Shown here: positions 14,503 to 23,667 of the stretch, piece by piece
Numbering within the stretch: the first letter of the stretch is position 1
Layout: every line of letters begins with the position of its first letter
NCBI RefSeq assembly: GCF_024758725.1
Contig: NZ_CP096972.1
Span: 161,001 to 225,000 of the forward strand
Origin: Sphingomonas sp. SUN039
GTDB taxonomy: Bacteria; Pseudomonadota; Alphaproteobacteria; Sphingomonadales; Sphingomonadaceae
Length of the DNA: 64,000 nucleotides
Reading direction: 5' to 3'
The notes under the pieces: generated by a model
The model's input: only the letters and a program-made list of their open reading frames with translations
What the model was told of the DNA's origin: nothing
Database searches by the model: none
Program-made: the position numbers and the translations under genes

Positions 14503-15867
14503 ATGACGGGCAAGGGACGGATCCTAATTATCGACGATTGTGCGGCCGATGCGGCCGAAATGGTGGCGGCGCTTGAGCGGGCCCGCTTCGATGTTCATCG
14601 AACGCCGTCGAGCGCACAGGCGGTGGCGCTGCTCGACAAGGGCTGGGATGCTATCCTGATTGCGCTGACGACGGTGGGCGGCGACGCTCTCTCATTACTC
14701 GCTTCTGTCGTGCAGGCGGGCGATCAGGCAAGCGTGATCGCGATCGACGGCAAGGGCGCGGTCGAGAATGCGGTCGATGCGATGCGGCGCGGCGCCCATG
14801 ATTTCCTGGTGAAGCCGGTGACGCGGGACAGGCTGGTCGAGGTCTGTGCCCACGCGGTCGCCGAAGCGGTCCAGCGCCGCAATACCCGCTCGGGCCGACG
14901 GGCGAACGATCGCAAGGGGTTTCAGGGTTTCATTGGCAGCTCGATCCCGATGCAATCGGTCTATAAGGTGATCGACGGCATAGCGCGGTCATCGGCGACG
15001 GTCTTCATCACCGGCGAGAGCGGGACGGGCAAGGAAGTCGCCGCTGAAGCGCTGCACAATGCGAGCGATCGCCGAGCCAGGCCCTTTGTCGCAATAAATT
15101 GCGGGGCGATTCCTGAAAATTTGCTCGAATCGGAAATCTTCGGCCACGCCAAGGGCGCGTTCACCGGCGCGACCGAGAATCGTATCGGCGCGGCACGGAT
15201 GGCCGACGGCGGTACGCTTTTCCTCGACGAAATCTGCGAACTCGACATCAAACTCCAGGTCAAGCTGCTGCGCTTCCTGCAAACAGGCATGATCCAGCGC
15301 GTCGGCAGCAGCACAGCGGAAAAGGTCGACGTGCGCGTCGTCTGCGCAACTAACCGCGATCCCGTCGTCGAAATTCTGGAGGGGCGGTTCCGCGAAGACT
15401 TGTTCTATCGGCTCGCAGTGATGCCGCTGCACCTGCCGCCGCTGCGCGAACGTGGCACCGACGTGCTGCTAATCGCCGAAGCCTTTGCTGAGCGGTTTGC
15501 GAAGGAAGAGCAGCGCGCGCGCACCGGTTTCAGCGAGGCGGCGCGTACCTATCTGCGCCAGCATGACTGGCCCGGCAATGTTCGCGAGTTGCAGAATGCG
15601 GTGCGCCGCGCCGTCATCCTGTCAAGCGGAAGCCCGATCGACGCGGCCGACCTGCGCCCCGCTTTTCCACGCGCCCGACCCGAAGGGGCCACGCTGCCCG
15701 CCGTTGTCGATGATGCGCCGCAGACACTCGACAATATCGAACGGCTGGCGATTGAACGTGCGGTCGCGCGTGCCGATGGCAGCCTGACGATCGCGGCGCG
15801 TGAATTGGGGGTCAGTGCCTCGACGCTCTACCGCAAGCGCGAACGTTGGCAGGCCCGTGCGGCTTGA
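14503..15867 (+). CDS. Sigma-54-dependent transcriptional activator with degenerate receiver
   Basis: The 454-residue protein has an N-terminal receiver-like domain (5-120), an AAA+ domain (about 142-375) and a C-terminal Fis-type HTH (430-446, IAARELGVSASTLYRKR). The AAA+ domain has Walker A GESGTGKE (171-178), the sigma-54 contact loop GAFTGA (218-223) and Walker B FLDE (240-243), so it is fully equipped to activate sigma-54 polymerase. The receiver keeps D11, D12 and K104 but has Ala near residue 54, where the phosphorylated Asp should be (ILIALTT). It faces the export operon and probably controls the whole locus. Confidence 0.92.
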   Translation: MTGKGRILIIDDCAADAAEMVAALERARFDVHRTPSSAQAVALLDKGWDAILIALTTVGGDALSLLASVVQAGDQASVIAIDGKGAVENAVDAMRRGAHDFLVKPVTRDRLVEVCAHAVAEAVQRRNTRSGRRANDRKGFQGFIGSSIPMQSVYKVIDGIARSSATVFITGESGTGKEVAAEALHNASDRRARPFVAINCGAIPENLLESEIFGHAKGAFTGATENRIGAARMADGGTLFLDEICELDIKLQVKLLRFLQTGMIQRVGSSTAEKVDVRVVCATNRDPVVEILEGRFREDLFYRLAVMPLHLPPLRERGTDVLLIAEAFAERFAKEEQRARTGFSEAARTYLRQHDWPGNVRELQNAVRRAVILSSGSPIDAADLRPAFPRARPEGATLPAVVDDAPQTLDNIERLAIERAVARADGSLTIAARELGVSASTLYRKRERWQARAA

Positions 15868-16001
15868 GCGCTCGCGGTCGCCATTCACGTGCATAGGGTT
15901 GGGACAGCCTATACCGGGCGCTACGCACTTTGCGAGGGGTACGGGGGACCGGAAAGGGATTGCTGGTGACGATTGGAGGCTTGGACGAGGGCTATGCCCA
16001 G

Positions 16002-16982
16002 TCAAAGCGCAGAAATTGTTACGATCGCGTCGGCGGGCTGGCGGGCCAGAGGGTTGCGCACGGCAAAGCTGAAGGCGTCCGCCTCGATCTCGAAGATGTC
16101 GCCTGCCTGTGGCGCGATCCCGTCGGCGAATGAGAGCGTCGCCGTGCCGAAGAAATGAACGTGAACGTCGCCGGGTCGGCGAAACACCGGATTCTTGAAG
16201 TGGTGATGTTCAAGATTGGCGATGCTGTGCGACATATTGCTTTCGCCGGTCAGGAAGGGCCGCTCCCAAAGCACGGTGCCGTCGCGCAAGATGCGCGAGA
16301 TGCCGCGCACGTCCGACGGCAACTCTCCAAGCAGAAGTTCGGGCCCGAGGGCCGCCTGTCGCAGTTTGGAATGCGCGAGCCAAAGGTAGTTGTGACGCTC
16401 GGTCATATGATCCGAAAATTCGTTGCCCAAGGCGAATCCCAAACGGCACGGTCGTCCGTCGGCATCAATTACATAGATACCCGCAATCTCCGGTTCTTCT
16501 CCGCCGTCATTGGCAAAGCCGGGCATCGTGAGCGCCGCGTTCGGCGCGACCAGGATCGAGCCATCGCCCTTGTAGAACCATTCGGGCTGCTGGCCGATTT
16601 GGCCTCGTGCAGGCTTTCCGCCCTCCAGGCCTTCGAGAAACATGCGCATCGAGTCGGTCGCGCCGCCCGCTTCTGCGGCCCTGTGCATCTTGTCGCGTCC
16701 TTCGGCGGATCCGAGGTGGGTCAGGCCAGTCCCGGTCACGAGAAGATGTGCCGTGTCGTCATGGTCGATGGCACACAGCAGCTCGACCTCGGTCAAATCG
16801 ATCGCGTTGGATCGGCGTGCCATGGCGATCTCGCCAAGCGTCGCGCGTTGAGATAATGCCTCTTGGGCCAGTTCCAGTGTCGTTCTGGAACCGGCGACCC
16901 GCCATGCGTCGCCGCTGTCGTCTAGGGCAGCAACGCCCCGCGTGCCATTTTGACGGAATTGAACCAGGGACCGCATCGGCAT
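16002..16982 (-). CDS. Fumarylacetoacetate hydrolase-family protein (AraD1/GguC type)
   Basis: The 326-residue protein has a variable N-terminal domain and a FAH domain with metal-site residues in AIYVIDADGR-like and ALGNEFSDHMTERHNYLWLAHSK. The pattern HDDTAHLLVTGTGLTHLGSA and the length match the AraD1/GguC group, which includes proteins linked to 2-keto-3-deoxy sugar acid breakdown. The exact substrate is not known from sequence, and no sugar-acid catabolic genes are adjacent. It is a single gene; the 134 bp separating it from the end of the activator gene hold no feature I can name. Confidence 0.8.
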   Translation of the reverse strand: MPMRSLVQFRQNGTRGVAALDDSGDAWRVAGSRTTLELAQEALSQRATLGEIAMARRSNAIDLTEVELLCAIDHDDTAHLLVTGTGLTHLGSAEGRDKMHRAAEAGGATDSMRMFLEGLEGGKPARGQIGQQPEWFYKGDGSILVAPNAALTMPGFANDGGEEPEIAGIYVIDADGRPCRLGFALGNEFSDHMTERHNYLWLAHSKLRQAALGPELLLGELPSDVRGISRILRDGTVLWERPFLTGESNMSHSIANLEHHHFKNPVFRRPGDVHVHFFGTATLSFADGIAPQAGDIFEIEADAFSFAVRNPLARQPADAIVTISAL

Positions 16983-17046
16983 CGCTCCATATTGCCTTCA
17001 ACACGGCGCAAACCGCACCGTGGGTTCTCGCTATTAAGCTACAACC

Positions 17047-17700
17047 TTACCGCTCCACCAGCACGCGTTCCCCCTCCGCATCATAGGCCTTGACGCTCAT
17101 GCTCACGACCTTTGCCGCCCCAAGCTCGGCATTGAACACCGCCATGTGCGGCGTGGCGAAATGCGCGGTCAGCGCCGCGTGGTCGCGCCATTTTTCGGCG
17201 ATGTGCAGCACCTCGGGGTCGAGCACATCGCGCGAAAAAGCGTAGAGTTCGCAGCCGTCCTCGGCGCGCGTCGCCCTTACCTGGGTGTCTATCGCTTCCT
17301 GCATCCGGTCGATCTCGCCGCTGGCGCAGCGGACGTCGCCCAGGACCACAACCGTGTTCCTGTCCTCATATTCGGGGCGAAAGCTGGTCGCGGGAATTTG
17401 CAGCAAACGCCGCACGATGCCACTTTCATAGCTTTCGATCGCTGTCGCGACGACGCTTGCCGCGCGCATGCCGATGTTGAATTCGACCATATGATCGCCG
17501 ACCATGTGCGCCGCCTGTGCCGCACGGGTGCGCCAGCGTTCGGCCACGCGAAGCAGATCGGGTTCGAGCACGTCACGGCCGATGCTGTAATGCTCGCAAC
17601 CATGGAATTCGCGGACGGCGGCTACCTGTCTTTCGATGGGCAAATGCAGCCGCGCGATGTCGGCGTTGCGGACCCTCAAATACCCCATGACCAATAACAC
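17047..17700 (-). CDS. Tandem antibiotic-biosynthesis-monooxygenase (ABM) domain protein
   Basis: The 217-residue protein contains two ABM-like alpha/beta-barrel units, at about 5-95 and 112-205. Each has the pattern V-x-E-x-G-C-x-x-Y-x-x-x-RD and W-x-x-x-A-A-x-x-AH (FHGCEHYSIGRDVLEPDLLRV and EDGCELYAFSRDVLDPEVLHI). Such proteins act on small aromatic or quinone substrates or serve as sensors; no specific activity can be assigned. GTG at 17700 has a GGAG eight bases upstream; ATG at 17688 is the alternative. It has no operon partner. Confidence 0.75.
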   Translation of the reverse strand: MLLVMGYLRVRNADIARLHLPIERQVAAVREFHGCEHYSIGRDVLEPDLLRVAERWRTRAAQAAHMVGDHMVEFNIGMRAASVVATAIESYESGIVRRLLQIPATSFRPEYEDRNTVVVLGDVRCASGEIDRMQEAIDTQVRATRAEDGCELYAFSRDVLDPEVLHIAEKWRDHAALTAHFATPHMAVFNAELGAAKVVSMSVKAYDAEGERVLVER

Positions 17701-17817
17701 GGTCTCAACTCCATTCCGACCCCGACCCCTTTGCGCGCTGGGTTAACGTCCGGTTGCGCGGGGCTGCCCCCTCTGTTAGTCGCGCGCCTTCCCCGATTAC
17801 AGGCTTAATTTACACCG

Positions 17818-18159
17818 ATGTTCACATCCCCCGCCTATGCCCAAGCCGCCGGTGCTGCTGCGCCTGACGGCATGTCGGCCTTCTTCGTCCAGATGATGCC
17901 GCTGTTGCTCATCTTCGTCGTATTCTGGTTCCTGATCTTTCGCCCGCAGCAACAGCGCGCCAAGGATCAGCGGGCCAAGCTGGAAGCGGTGAAGAAGGGC
18001 GATCAGGTCGTCACCGGTGGCGGATTGATGGGGAAGGTGACCAAGGTCGATGCCGACACGGTCGAAGTCGAGATCGCGCCGAATGTCCGCGTGAAAGCGG
18101 TCAAGGCGACGCTGGCGGATGTTGTGACCAACACGCCGGGCAAGGCAGCGAACGACTGA
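17818..18159 (+). CDS. yajC: Preprotein translocase subunit YajC
   Basis: The 113-residue protein has one membrane segment (MMPLLLIFVVFWFLIFRP) followed by QQQRAKDQRAKLEAVKKGDQV and a small beta domain with VTGGGLMGKVTKV, the standard YajC pattern. YajC binds SecDF in the inner membrane and assists protein export. Its stop is one base before the secD start, and secF follows, giving the usual yajC-secD-secF operon. Confidence 0.95.
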   Translation: MFTSPAYAQAAGAAAPDGMSAFFVQMMPLLLIFVVFWFLIFRPQQQRAKDQRAKLEAVKKGDQVVTGGGLMGKVTKVDADTVEVEIAPNVRVKAVKATLADVVTNTPGKAAND

Positions 18160-18160
18160 G

Positions 18161-19756
18161 ATGCTCGATTTCCCGCGCTGGAAAGTCTGGTCGATCACGC
18201 TGATCCTGATCGTGGGCGTGTTGCTCGCGATTCCCAGTCTCATGCCTGAAGCAACCGCGAAGCAGCTGGGCATCGGCAGCGCGCCGCGTATCAATCTGGG
18301 CCTCGACCTTTCGGGTGGCAGCCATTTGTTGCTCGAGGCGGAAACCGGCGACGTCGCCAAGCAGCGGCTCGACCTGATGGAAGATGCGGCCCGCACCGAA
18401 TTGCGGCGCGCGACGCCCGAAATCGAGATCGGCGATATTTCGACGTCGGACGGCGCGCTGAGTTTCTTCGTGCGTAACCCGACGCAGGTCGATGCGGCGG
18501 TCGAGAAAGTTCGCACGCTGACCAGCCCCGTGGGCGTCACCGGTCAGCGCGATTTCGATGTGCGTGTCGTCGATTCGACGCGCGTTACGATGACGCCGAC
18601 GCAGGCTGGCCTGAGCGCGGCGGTCGAAAGCGCGATGCAGGTTGCAACCGAAGTCGTGCGCCGCCGCATCGACGAGCTGGGCACGCGCGAACCGACGATC
18701 ATTCGTCAGGGATCTGACCGCATCATCGTGCAGGTGCCAGGCTTGCAGGATCCGCAGGCGCTGAAATCACTGCTCGGCAAGACCGCCAAGCTCGAGTTCA
18801 AGCTGGTCGACCTGACCGCCGACCCCGCCGAAATCGCCAAGGGCAATTCGCCTCCGGGAAGCCAGATACTGCCTTATCCGGAAAGTGCAGGAGGCGTTAT
18901 CGCGGTCAAAAGGCGTGTGATCATCAACGGCGATGAGCTGTCGGATGCGACGCAGGGTTTTAACCCGGAGAACAACGCGCCGGTGGTGAACATCAAGTTC
19001 AACAGCCAGGGATCGCGGAAATTCGCGCGCGTCACGCAGGAGAACGTCGGCAAGCCGTTTGCAATGATCCTCGACGGCAGTGTTTTGTCAGCGCCCCGCA
19101 TCGAGACTCCGATTCTGGGCGGCTCGGCGCAGATTACGGGCAACTACACGGTAGAATCTGCCAATTTCATGGCGATCCAGCTGCGCTCGGGCAAATTGCC
19201 GGTGCCATTGAAAGTGATCGAGGAACGCACCGTCGGGCCGCAGCTGGGGGCGGATTCGATCCGCGCGGGTGTGATTGCCTCGGCCATTGCAACGCTCGCG
19301 GTCATCGTCTTCATGCTCGTCACCTACGGCCGCTTCGGCGTCTACGCGAACCTTGCGGTCATCGTGAACGTGTTCATCATCCTTGCCGTGATGGCGTTCC
19401 TCAGCGCGACACTCACCCTGCCGGGCATCGCCGGTTTCGTGCTGACCATCGGCACCGCGGTGGATGCGAACGTCCTGATCAACGAGCGCATCCGCGAGGA
19501 ACAGCGGCGCGGGCGCAACCCGATGCAGGCTGTGGAACTCGGCTATAAGGAAGCGAGCCGCACGATCTTCGAGGCGAACACCGTCCACTTCATCTCGGGC
19601 GTGGTCATGCTGCTGCTCGGCTCGGGCCCGGTCAAGGGCTTTGCCGTGGTGTTGTTGATCGGGATATTCGTATCCTATTTTACAGCCGTTTTCTTCACAA
19701 GGATGCTCGCCGCGCGCTACCTGCGCCGCAGCCGTCCGACTGTCCTCCATATCTGA
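18161..19756 (+). CDS. secD: Protein translocase subunit SecD
   Basis: The 531-residue protein has an N-terminal membrane segment (ITLILIVGVLLAIPSLM), then the motif GLDLSGGSHLLLE, the large periplasmic P1 domain, and five membrane segments from about residue 360 with GTAVDANVLINERIREE, which contains the proton-pathway Asp. SecD uses the proton motive force to help pull proteins through SecYEG. Its length is normal for alphaproteobacteria. It lies between yajC and secF with gaps of 1 and 12 bp. Confidence 0.97.
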   Translation: MLDFPRWKVWSITLILIVGVLLAIPSLMPEATAKQLGIGSAPRINLGLDLSGGSHLLLEAETGDVAKQRLDLMEDAARTELRRATPEIEIGDISTSDGALSFFVRNPTQVDAAVEKVRTLTSPVGVTGQRDFDVRVVDSTRVTMTPTQAGLSAAVESAMQVATEVVRRRIDELGTREPTIIRQGSDRIIVQVPGLQDPQALKSLLGKTAKLEFKLVDLTADPAEIAKGNSPPGSQILPYPESAGGVIAVKRRVIINGDELSDATQGFNPENNAPVVNIKFNSQGSRKFARVTQENVGKPFAMILDGSVLSAPRIETPILGGSAQITGNYTVESANFMAIQLRSGKLPVPLKVIEERTVGPQLGADSIRAGVIASAIATLAVIVFMLVTYGRFGVYANLAVIVNVFIILAVMAFLSATLTLPGIAGFVLTIGTAVDANVLINERIREEQRRGRNPMQAVELGYKEASRTIFEANTVHFISGVVMLLLGSGPVKGFAVVLLIGIFVSYFTAVFFTRMLAARYLRRSRPTVLHI

Positions 19757-19768
19757 TCGGGCCCGCCC

Positions 19769-20749
19769 ATGCGTTTGCTCAAACTCGTTCCCGACAACAC
19801 CAATATCGGCTTCGTCCGGCTGAAAAGCTGGGCGTTCGGGCTGACCCTGCTGCTGTCGATCCTGTCGGTCGCGGCGGTCGCCTATAAGGGTCTCAACCTC
19901 GGCGTCGATTTCGTCGGCGGGCTGATGATCGAGGAGACGTTCACCGCGCCGCCCTCGCTCGACAAGGTCCGCGAAGTGGTCGACCGGTTGGGCGTCGGCG
20001 AGGCATCTTTGCAGCAGTTCGGCGACCCCAAGACCGTGTCGATCAAGCTGCCGCCGCCGACTTCGACCGATGCTGGCGCGACCAATGCCGTTGTCGCCAA
20101 GGTGAACGCGGCGCTGGCAGCGGAGTTTCCGGGAGCTAAATTCTCCAAGCAGGACTCGGTGTCCGGCAAGGTTTCGGACGAGTTGATCCGCAATGGCATC
20201 CTGGCCGTGCTGATCGCGGTGTTCGCCATCGCGGTGTTCAGCTGGCTGCGCTATGAATGGCAGTTCGGCGTGTCGACCTTTGTCGCCATCGGGCATGACC
20301 TGTTGATGACGCTTGGGTTCTTCGCGATCACCCAGCTCGAATTCGACCTGAACATCGTGGCAGCGGTCCTCACGATCATCGGCTATTCGATCAACGACAA
20401 GATCGTCATCGACGACCGTATTCGCGAGAACATGCGGAAATACCGCAAGATGGACATGGGCGCGCTGATCGACCTGTCGGTCAACGAGACGCTGCCCCGG
20501 ACGGTGATGACCTCTCTGACGGTGTTGCTGGCGCTCACGTCGCTGCTGGTCTTCGGCGGCCATGTGCTGCGCGGGTTCACGGCGGCGATGATGCTGGGAA
20601 TCGTCGTCGGCACCTATTCGTCGATCTATGTTTCGTCGTCGTTGCTGGTGGCGCTCGGCCTGAAGCCCGAAAATTTCGACCGCAAGATCGAGGCCAAGGC
20701 AGCCAGCGGTGCCGAACGGATGACGCGCCGCGACGAGGGGCAGGTCTAG
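19769..20749 (+). CDS. secF: Protein translocase subunit SecF
   Basis: The 326-residue protein has an N-terminal membrane segment (AFGLTLLLSILSVAAVAYKG), the motif GVDFVGGLMIE, a small periplasmic domain, and five membrane segments with TIIGYSINDKIVIDDRIREN and GTYSSIYVSSSLLVALGL, all typical of SecF. It forms the SecDF complex. The stop TAG at 20747-20749 lies in a CTAG palindrome that also supplies the stop of the convergent glycosyltransferase gene. Confidence 0.97.
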   Translation: MRLLKLVPDNTNIGFVRLKSWAFGLTLLLSILSVAAVAYKGLNLGVDFVGGLMIEETFTAPPSLDKVREVVDRLGVGEASLQQFGDPKTVSIKLPPPTSTDAGATNAVVAKVNAALAAEFPGAKFSKQDSVSGKVSDELIRNGILAVLIAVFAIAVFSWLRYEWQFGVSTFVAIGHDLLMTLGFFAITQLEFDLNIVAAVLTIIGYSINDKIVIDDRIRENMRKYRKMDMGALIDLSVNETLPRTVMTSLTVLLALTSLLVFGGHVLRGFTAAMMLGIVVGTYSSIYVSSSLLVALGLKPENFDRKIEAKAASGAERMTRRDEGQV

Positions 20750-21912
20750 CTTCGACGTTCGACGAGGCTGCGGAGGTGCGCGTAGAGCGCCGCCGTATTC
20801 GCTTCCCAGCTGAAACGGTCGACCGTCGCCGCCGCCGCAGCGCGTTCGGGCGGATTGGCGAGTAGCTCCTCGACGGCTGCTGCAATTTGAGCTGCGTCGC
20901 GGGCCACCAGCCGCCCCGCTTCGGGCCGGTCGATCAGTTCGCGCGCGCCGCCGACGTCGCATGTCACGACCGGTGTGCCCGACGCCAGCGCTTCGACCCA
21001 GGCATTGGCGAGACCCTCCGACGCGGACGGCAGCGCCATCACGTCCGCCGCCGCTAGCCAGTCGGCGATGACGGCTTGAGGCAATGCGCCGGTGAAGCGC
21101 ACACGGTCGGCCACGCCCAGCGCGATTGCCTTCGCCCCGAGCGCAGCCTCGTCCTCACCCTTGCCGATCAAGACCAGTGTGGCGCCGGGAAGAGCGGGCA
21201 GGGCGTCGATGACAAATCCCTGTCCCTTGCGCGCGATCAACGCGCCGACGCTGACGATCAGCGGCCCCGCCACGCCTAGCGCCGCCTTTGCCGCCGCGCG
21301 GTCGCGCACATCGAACACGGTCTTGTCGATGCCGGTGTAATGCACTGCGATGCTATCGCCGGGCATCCCGAGCGCGACCATATCCGCCTTCATCGCGGCG
21401 GACACCGCAAGCATCCCGTCTGCCGCTTGCCCCGCCGCGATCACCTGTGCGCCGGTCGCCGGGTTGCTGCCCCAATGATGGATATCCGCGCCGCGTGCCT
21501 TGATCGATAGCGGTACGCCGAACTCTTTGCCGAGCGCGACCGCCGCAGGGCCGTCGGGCCAGAAGAACTGTGCGTCGATCACGTCGAAAGGAAAGGTCGT
21601 GCGCAAATCGGTGAGCGGTCGCCTCAACGCGCTGGCCAGCGCCTTGGCATCGCGTCCGCCAAGTCCGGGCAGATGGGTGAAGCGCGGACGGTGGACGCTC
21701 AGCCCTTTCCAGGTCTCGGTTTGCGGCAGTCCCGCAAGCGCGCGGTAGCGCGGGTGCAAGCGGCCCAGCGGCGGCAAACCTATCGGCGCGACGACCTGCA
21801 ACTCGACGTCGGGATGCGCGGCGAGGCCCAGCGTTTGCCGTTCGACGAAGGGCCCGAAGGTGGGTCGCGTCGCGTCGGGGAATAGCGTGGACAGGGTCAG
21901 GACGCGGAGCAT
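20746..21912 (-). CDS. GT4-family glycosyltransferase
   Basis: The 388-residue GT-B protein has the N-terminal acceptor domain LTLSTLFPDATRPTFGPFVE and a GT4 donor domain with IVSVGALIARKGQGFVIDAL and PSASEGLANAWVEALASGTPVV (E-x7-E). The pattern resembles enzymes annotated as colanic-acid or capsular glycosyltransferases. The upstream gene on the same strand, 47 bp away, is mannose-6-phosphate isomerase, which hints at a mannose-derived donor, but this is context only. It shares its stop-codon bases with secF. Confidence 0.85.
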   Translation of the reverse strand: MLRVLTLSTLFPDATRPTFGPFVERQTLGLAAHPDVELQVVAPIGLPPLGRLHPRYRALAGLPQTETWKGLSVHRPRFTHLPGLGGRDAKALASALRRPLTDLRTTFPFDVIDAQFFWPDGPAAVALGKEFGVPLSIKARGADIHHWGSNPATGAQVIAAGQAADGMLAVSAAMKADMVALGMPGDSIAVHYTGIDKTVFDVRDRAAAKAALGVAGPLIVSVGALIARKGQGFVIDALPALPGATLVLIGKGEDEAALGAKAIALGVADRVRFTGALPQAVIADWLAAADVMALPSASEGLANAWVEALASGTPVVTCDVGGARELIDRPEAGRLVARDAAQIAAAVEELLANPPERAAAAATVDRFSWEANTAALYAHLRSLVERRS

Positions 21913-21959
21913 TGTCGCGACTTAGCCCGAAGAGCGTAAAAATTGCACCTCGGTGCGTG

Positions 21960-22799
21960 TCAGGCGAACAAATCCACCCGGTCCTTGAGCGGATAGGCGA
22001 ACAGTATATCGCTCCCCGCGTCGGGTGCGATTTCCACCGACCCGTCAGCCATCCAGCACTCGCCCGCCGCAAACGCCGCGCCGTCGACCGTACCGCCGCC
22101 GGTCACCGGCACCAGCCAGCCCGACACGCCGTCCGGCAAGGTCACCGTCCGCGCGCCGTCCCACGACCAGCGTTCGAGCACGAACTTGCCGCCCTCGCAC
22201 AGGATCGTTCGCCCCGGGGCGATCTCGCCCGGCACCGGCGGGGCCACGAACGGTACCGGATTGCTTACCGCAATCCCTGCCTCCAGATGCAGTGCGCGCG
22301 GGCGGCCGTAATCGTACAGCCGATAGGTCAGATCGACATTCTGCTGCACCTCGATCAGCGTGATCCCCGCGCCGATGGCATGCACCGCCCCTGCGGCCGA
22401 ATAGATGACGTCCCCTGCCTTCACCGGCTTCCAGTCGACCATATCGACAATTGCGCCGTCGAGTGCGCCCGCCGCCAGCGCCTCGCGGCTGGTGACCTCG
22501 CGCGTACCCAAAGCGATTGTCGAATCGGGTTCGGCAGCGAGCACCAGCCACGCCTCGTCCTTGCCGCGCTTGTATCCGGCGGCGCGAGCGGTTGCATCGT
22601 CGGGGTGAACCTGGATCGACAGCCGCTCGCTGGTGAAGAGGTATTTGACCATCAACTCGGGGTCGGCGACGTCTTTGGCGTCGAACCAGATTTCGCCGAC
22701 CGCCGCACCGCCATCGGGCACATCGCCGAATCCCGGCCACAGCTTGTGGCGTCCCCAGGGTTTTTCGACACGAAGCGTGGTCAGGCGTTTGGCAGGCAT
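21960..22799 (-). CDS. Class I mannose-6-phosphate isomerase
   Basis: The 279-residue protein has the type I phosphomannose isomerase cupin fold: LRVEKPWGRHKLWPGFG at the start, metal ligands in SIQVHPDD, substrate region DEAWLVL and AAGAVHAIGAG. It converts mannose-6-phosphate and fructose-6-phosphate, feeding GDP-mannose synthesis for surface polysaccharide. It is the short bacterial form without the C-terminal extension. It is probably transcribed with the GT4 gene downstream and diverges from bamD. Confidence 0.88.
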   Translation of the reverse strand: MPAKRLTTLRVEKPWGRHKLWPGFGDVPDGGAAVGEIWFDAKDVADPELMVKYLFTSERLSIQVHPDDATARAAGYKRGKDEAWLVLAAEPDSTIALGTREVTSREALAAGALDGAIVDMVDWKPVKAGDVIYSAAGAVHAIGAGITLIEVQQNVDLTYRLYDYGRPRALHLEAGIAVSNPVPFVAPPVPGEIAPGRTILCEGGKFVLERWSWDGARTVTLPDGVSGWLVPVTGGGTVDGAAFAAGECWMADGSVEIAPDAGSDILFAYPLKDRVDLFA

Positions 22800-22886
22800 A
22801 GTCCGGTCAATAGCCGCGACGGGCGTTCGGTTCCACTGTTGGCTTAGCGCTTGGCGTCGTCCGCCAACCCCGCTAAGACCCCGCTA

Positions 22887-23660
22887 ATGCGTAACCCCCT
22901 CCGCCGTACCGCCACCCTTGCCGCGCTTGCCGCAATCGTCTTCACCGCCGGTTGCGCGACCAACCGCAAGAAGGGCGACATCGGCTATGTCGCCCGCGAC
23001 GTCGACACGCTCTATTCGGCGGCGAAGGACCGGCTCGACCGCAGCCAGTACACGACGGCGGCGATCCTGTTCGACGAGGTCGAACGCCAGCATCCCTATT
23101 CGGTGTGGGCGCGCCGCGCGCAGCTGATGAGCGCGTTCAGCTATTACATGGGTGGCGATTACCAGAAGTCGATCGAATCGTCGCAGCGCTTCCTGTCGAT
23201 CCATCCGGGCAACAAGGATGCGCCCTACGCCTATTATCTGATCGCGCTCGATTATTACGAGCAGATCAGCGACGTGACGCGCGACCAGAAGATCACCCAG
23301 CAAGCGCTCGATTCGATGAACGACATCATCCGGCGTTACCCCGACTCGCGTTATGCGGCGGACGCGCGGCTGAAGATCGACCTCATCCGCGATCACCTTG
23401 CCGGCAAGGAAATGGAGATCGGGCGTTTTTACGAGCGGCGCGGGCAATGGCTGGCGGCAGTGGTTCGTTTCCGCAAGGTCGTCGACGAATACGACACGAC
23501 CTCGCACACGCCCGAGGCGCTGCAGCGTCTGACCGAAAGCTATCTCGCGCTCGGCATCCCCGAGGAAGCGAAGAAGGCGGCGGCAGTGCTGGGCGCGAAC
23601 TATCCGGGCAGCAAATGGTATCAGCGGTCGTTCGAACTGATGCAGAAGCATCCGTCGTGA
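22887..23660 (+). CDS. bamD: Outer membrane assembly lipoprotein BamD
   Basis: The 257-residue protein starts with a lipoprotein signal (LAALAAIVFTAGC) and has five TPR-like repeats with the BamD-specific stretches YTTAAILFDEVERQHPYSVW and FLSIHPGNKDAPYAYYLIAL. BamD is the essential lipoprotein of the BAM complex that inserts beta-barrel proteins in the outer membrane. ATG at 22887 is chosen because it gives a short signal peptide. recN follows after 132 bp that hold a structured repeat; bamD beside recN is common in alphaproteobacteria. Confidence 0.95.
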   Translation: MRNPLRRTATLAALAAIVFTAGCATNRKKGDIGYVARDVDTLYSAAKDRLDRSQYTTAAILFDEVERQHPYSVWARRAQLMSAFSYYMGGDYQKSIESSQRFLSIHPGNKDAPYAYYLIALDYYEQISDVTRDQKITQQALDSMNDIIRRYPDSRYAADARLKIDLIRDHLAGKEMEIGRFYERRGQWLAAVVRFRKVVDEYDTTSHTPEALQRLTESYLALGIPEEAKKAAAVLGANYPGSKWYQRSFELMQKHPS

Positions 23661-23667
23661 CGCGCTA

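Noticed and set aside
19088..20962. A 624-codon open frame antisense to secD and secF
   Set aside because: High-GC shadow: Arg, His, Asp and Gln in low-complexity order, no domain. Both sense genes are certain.
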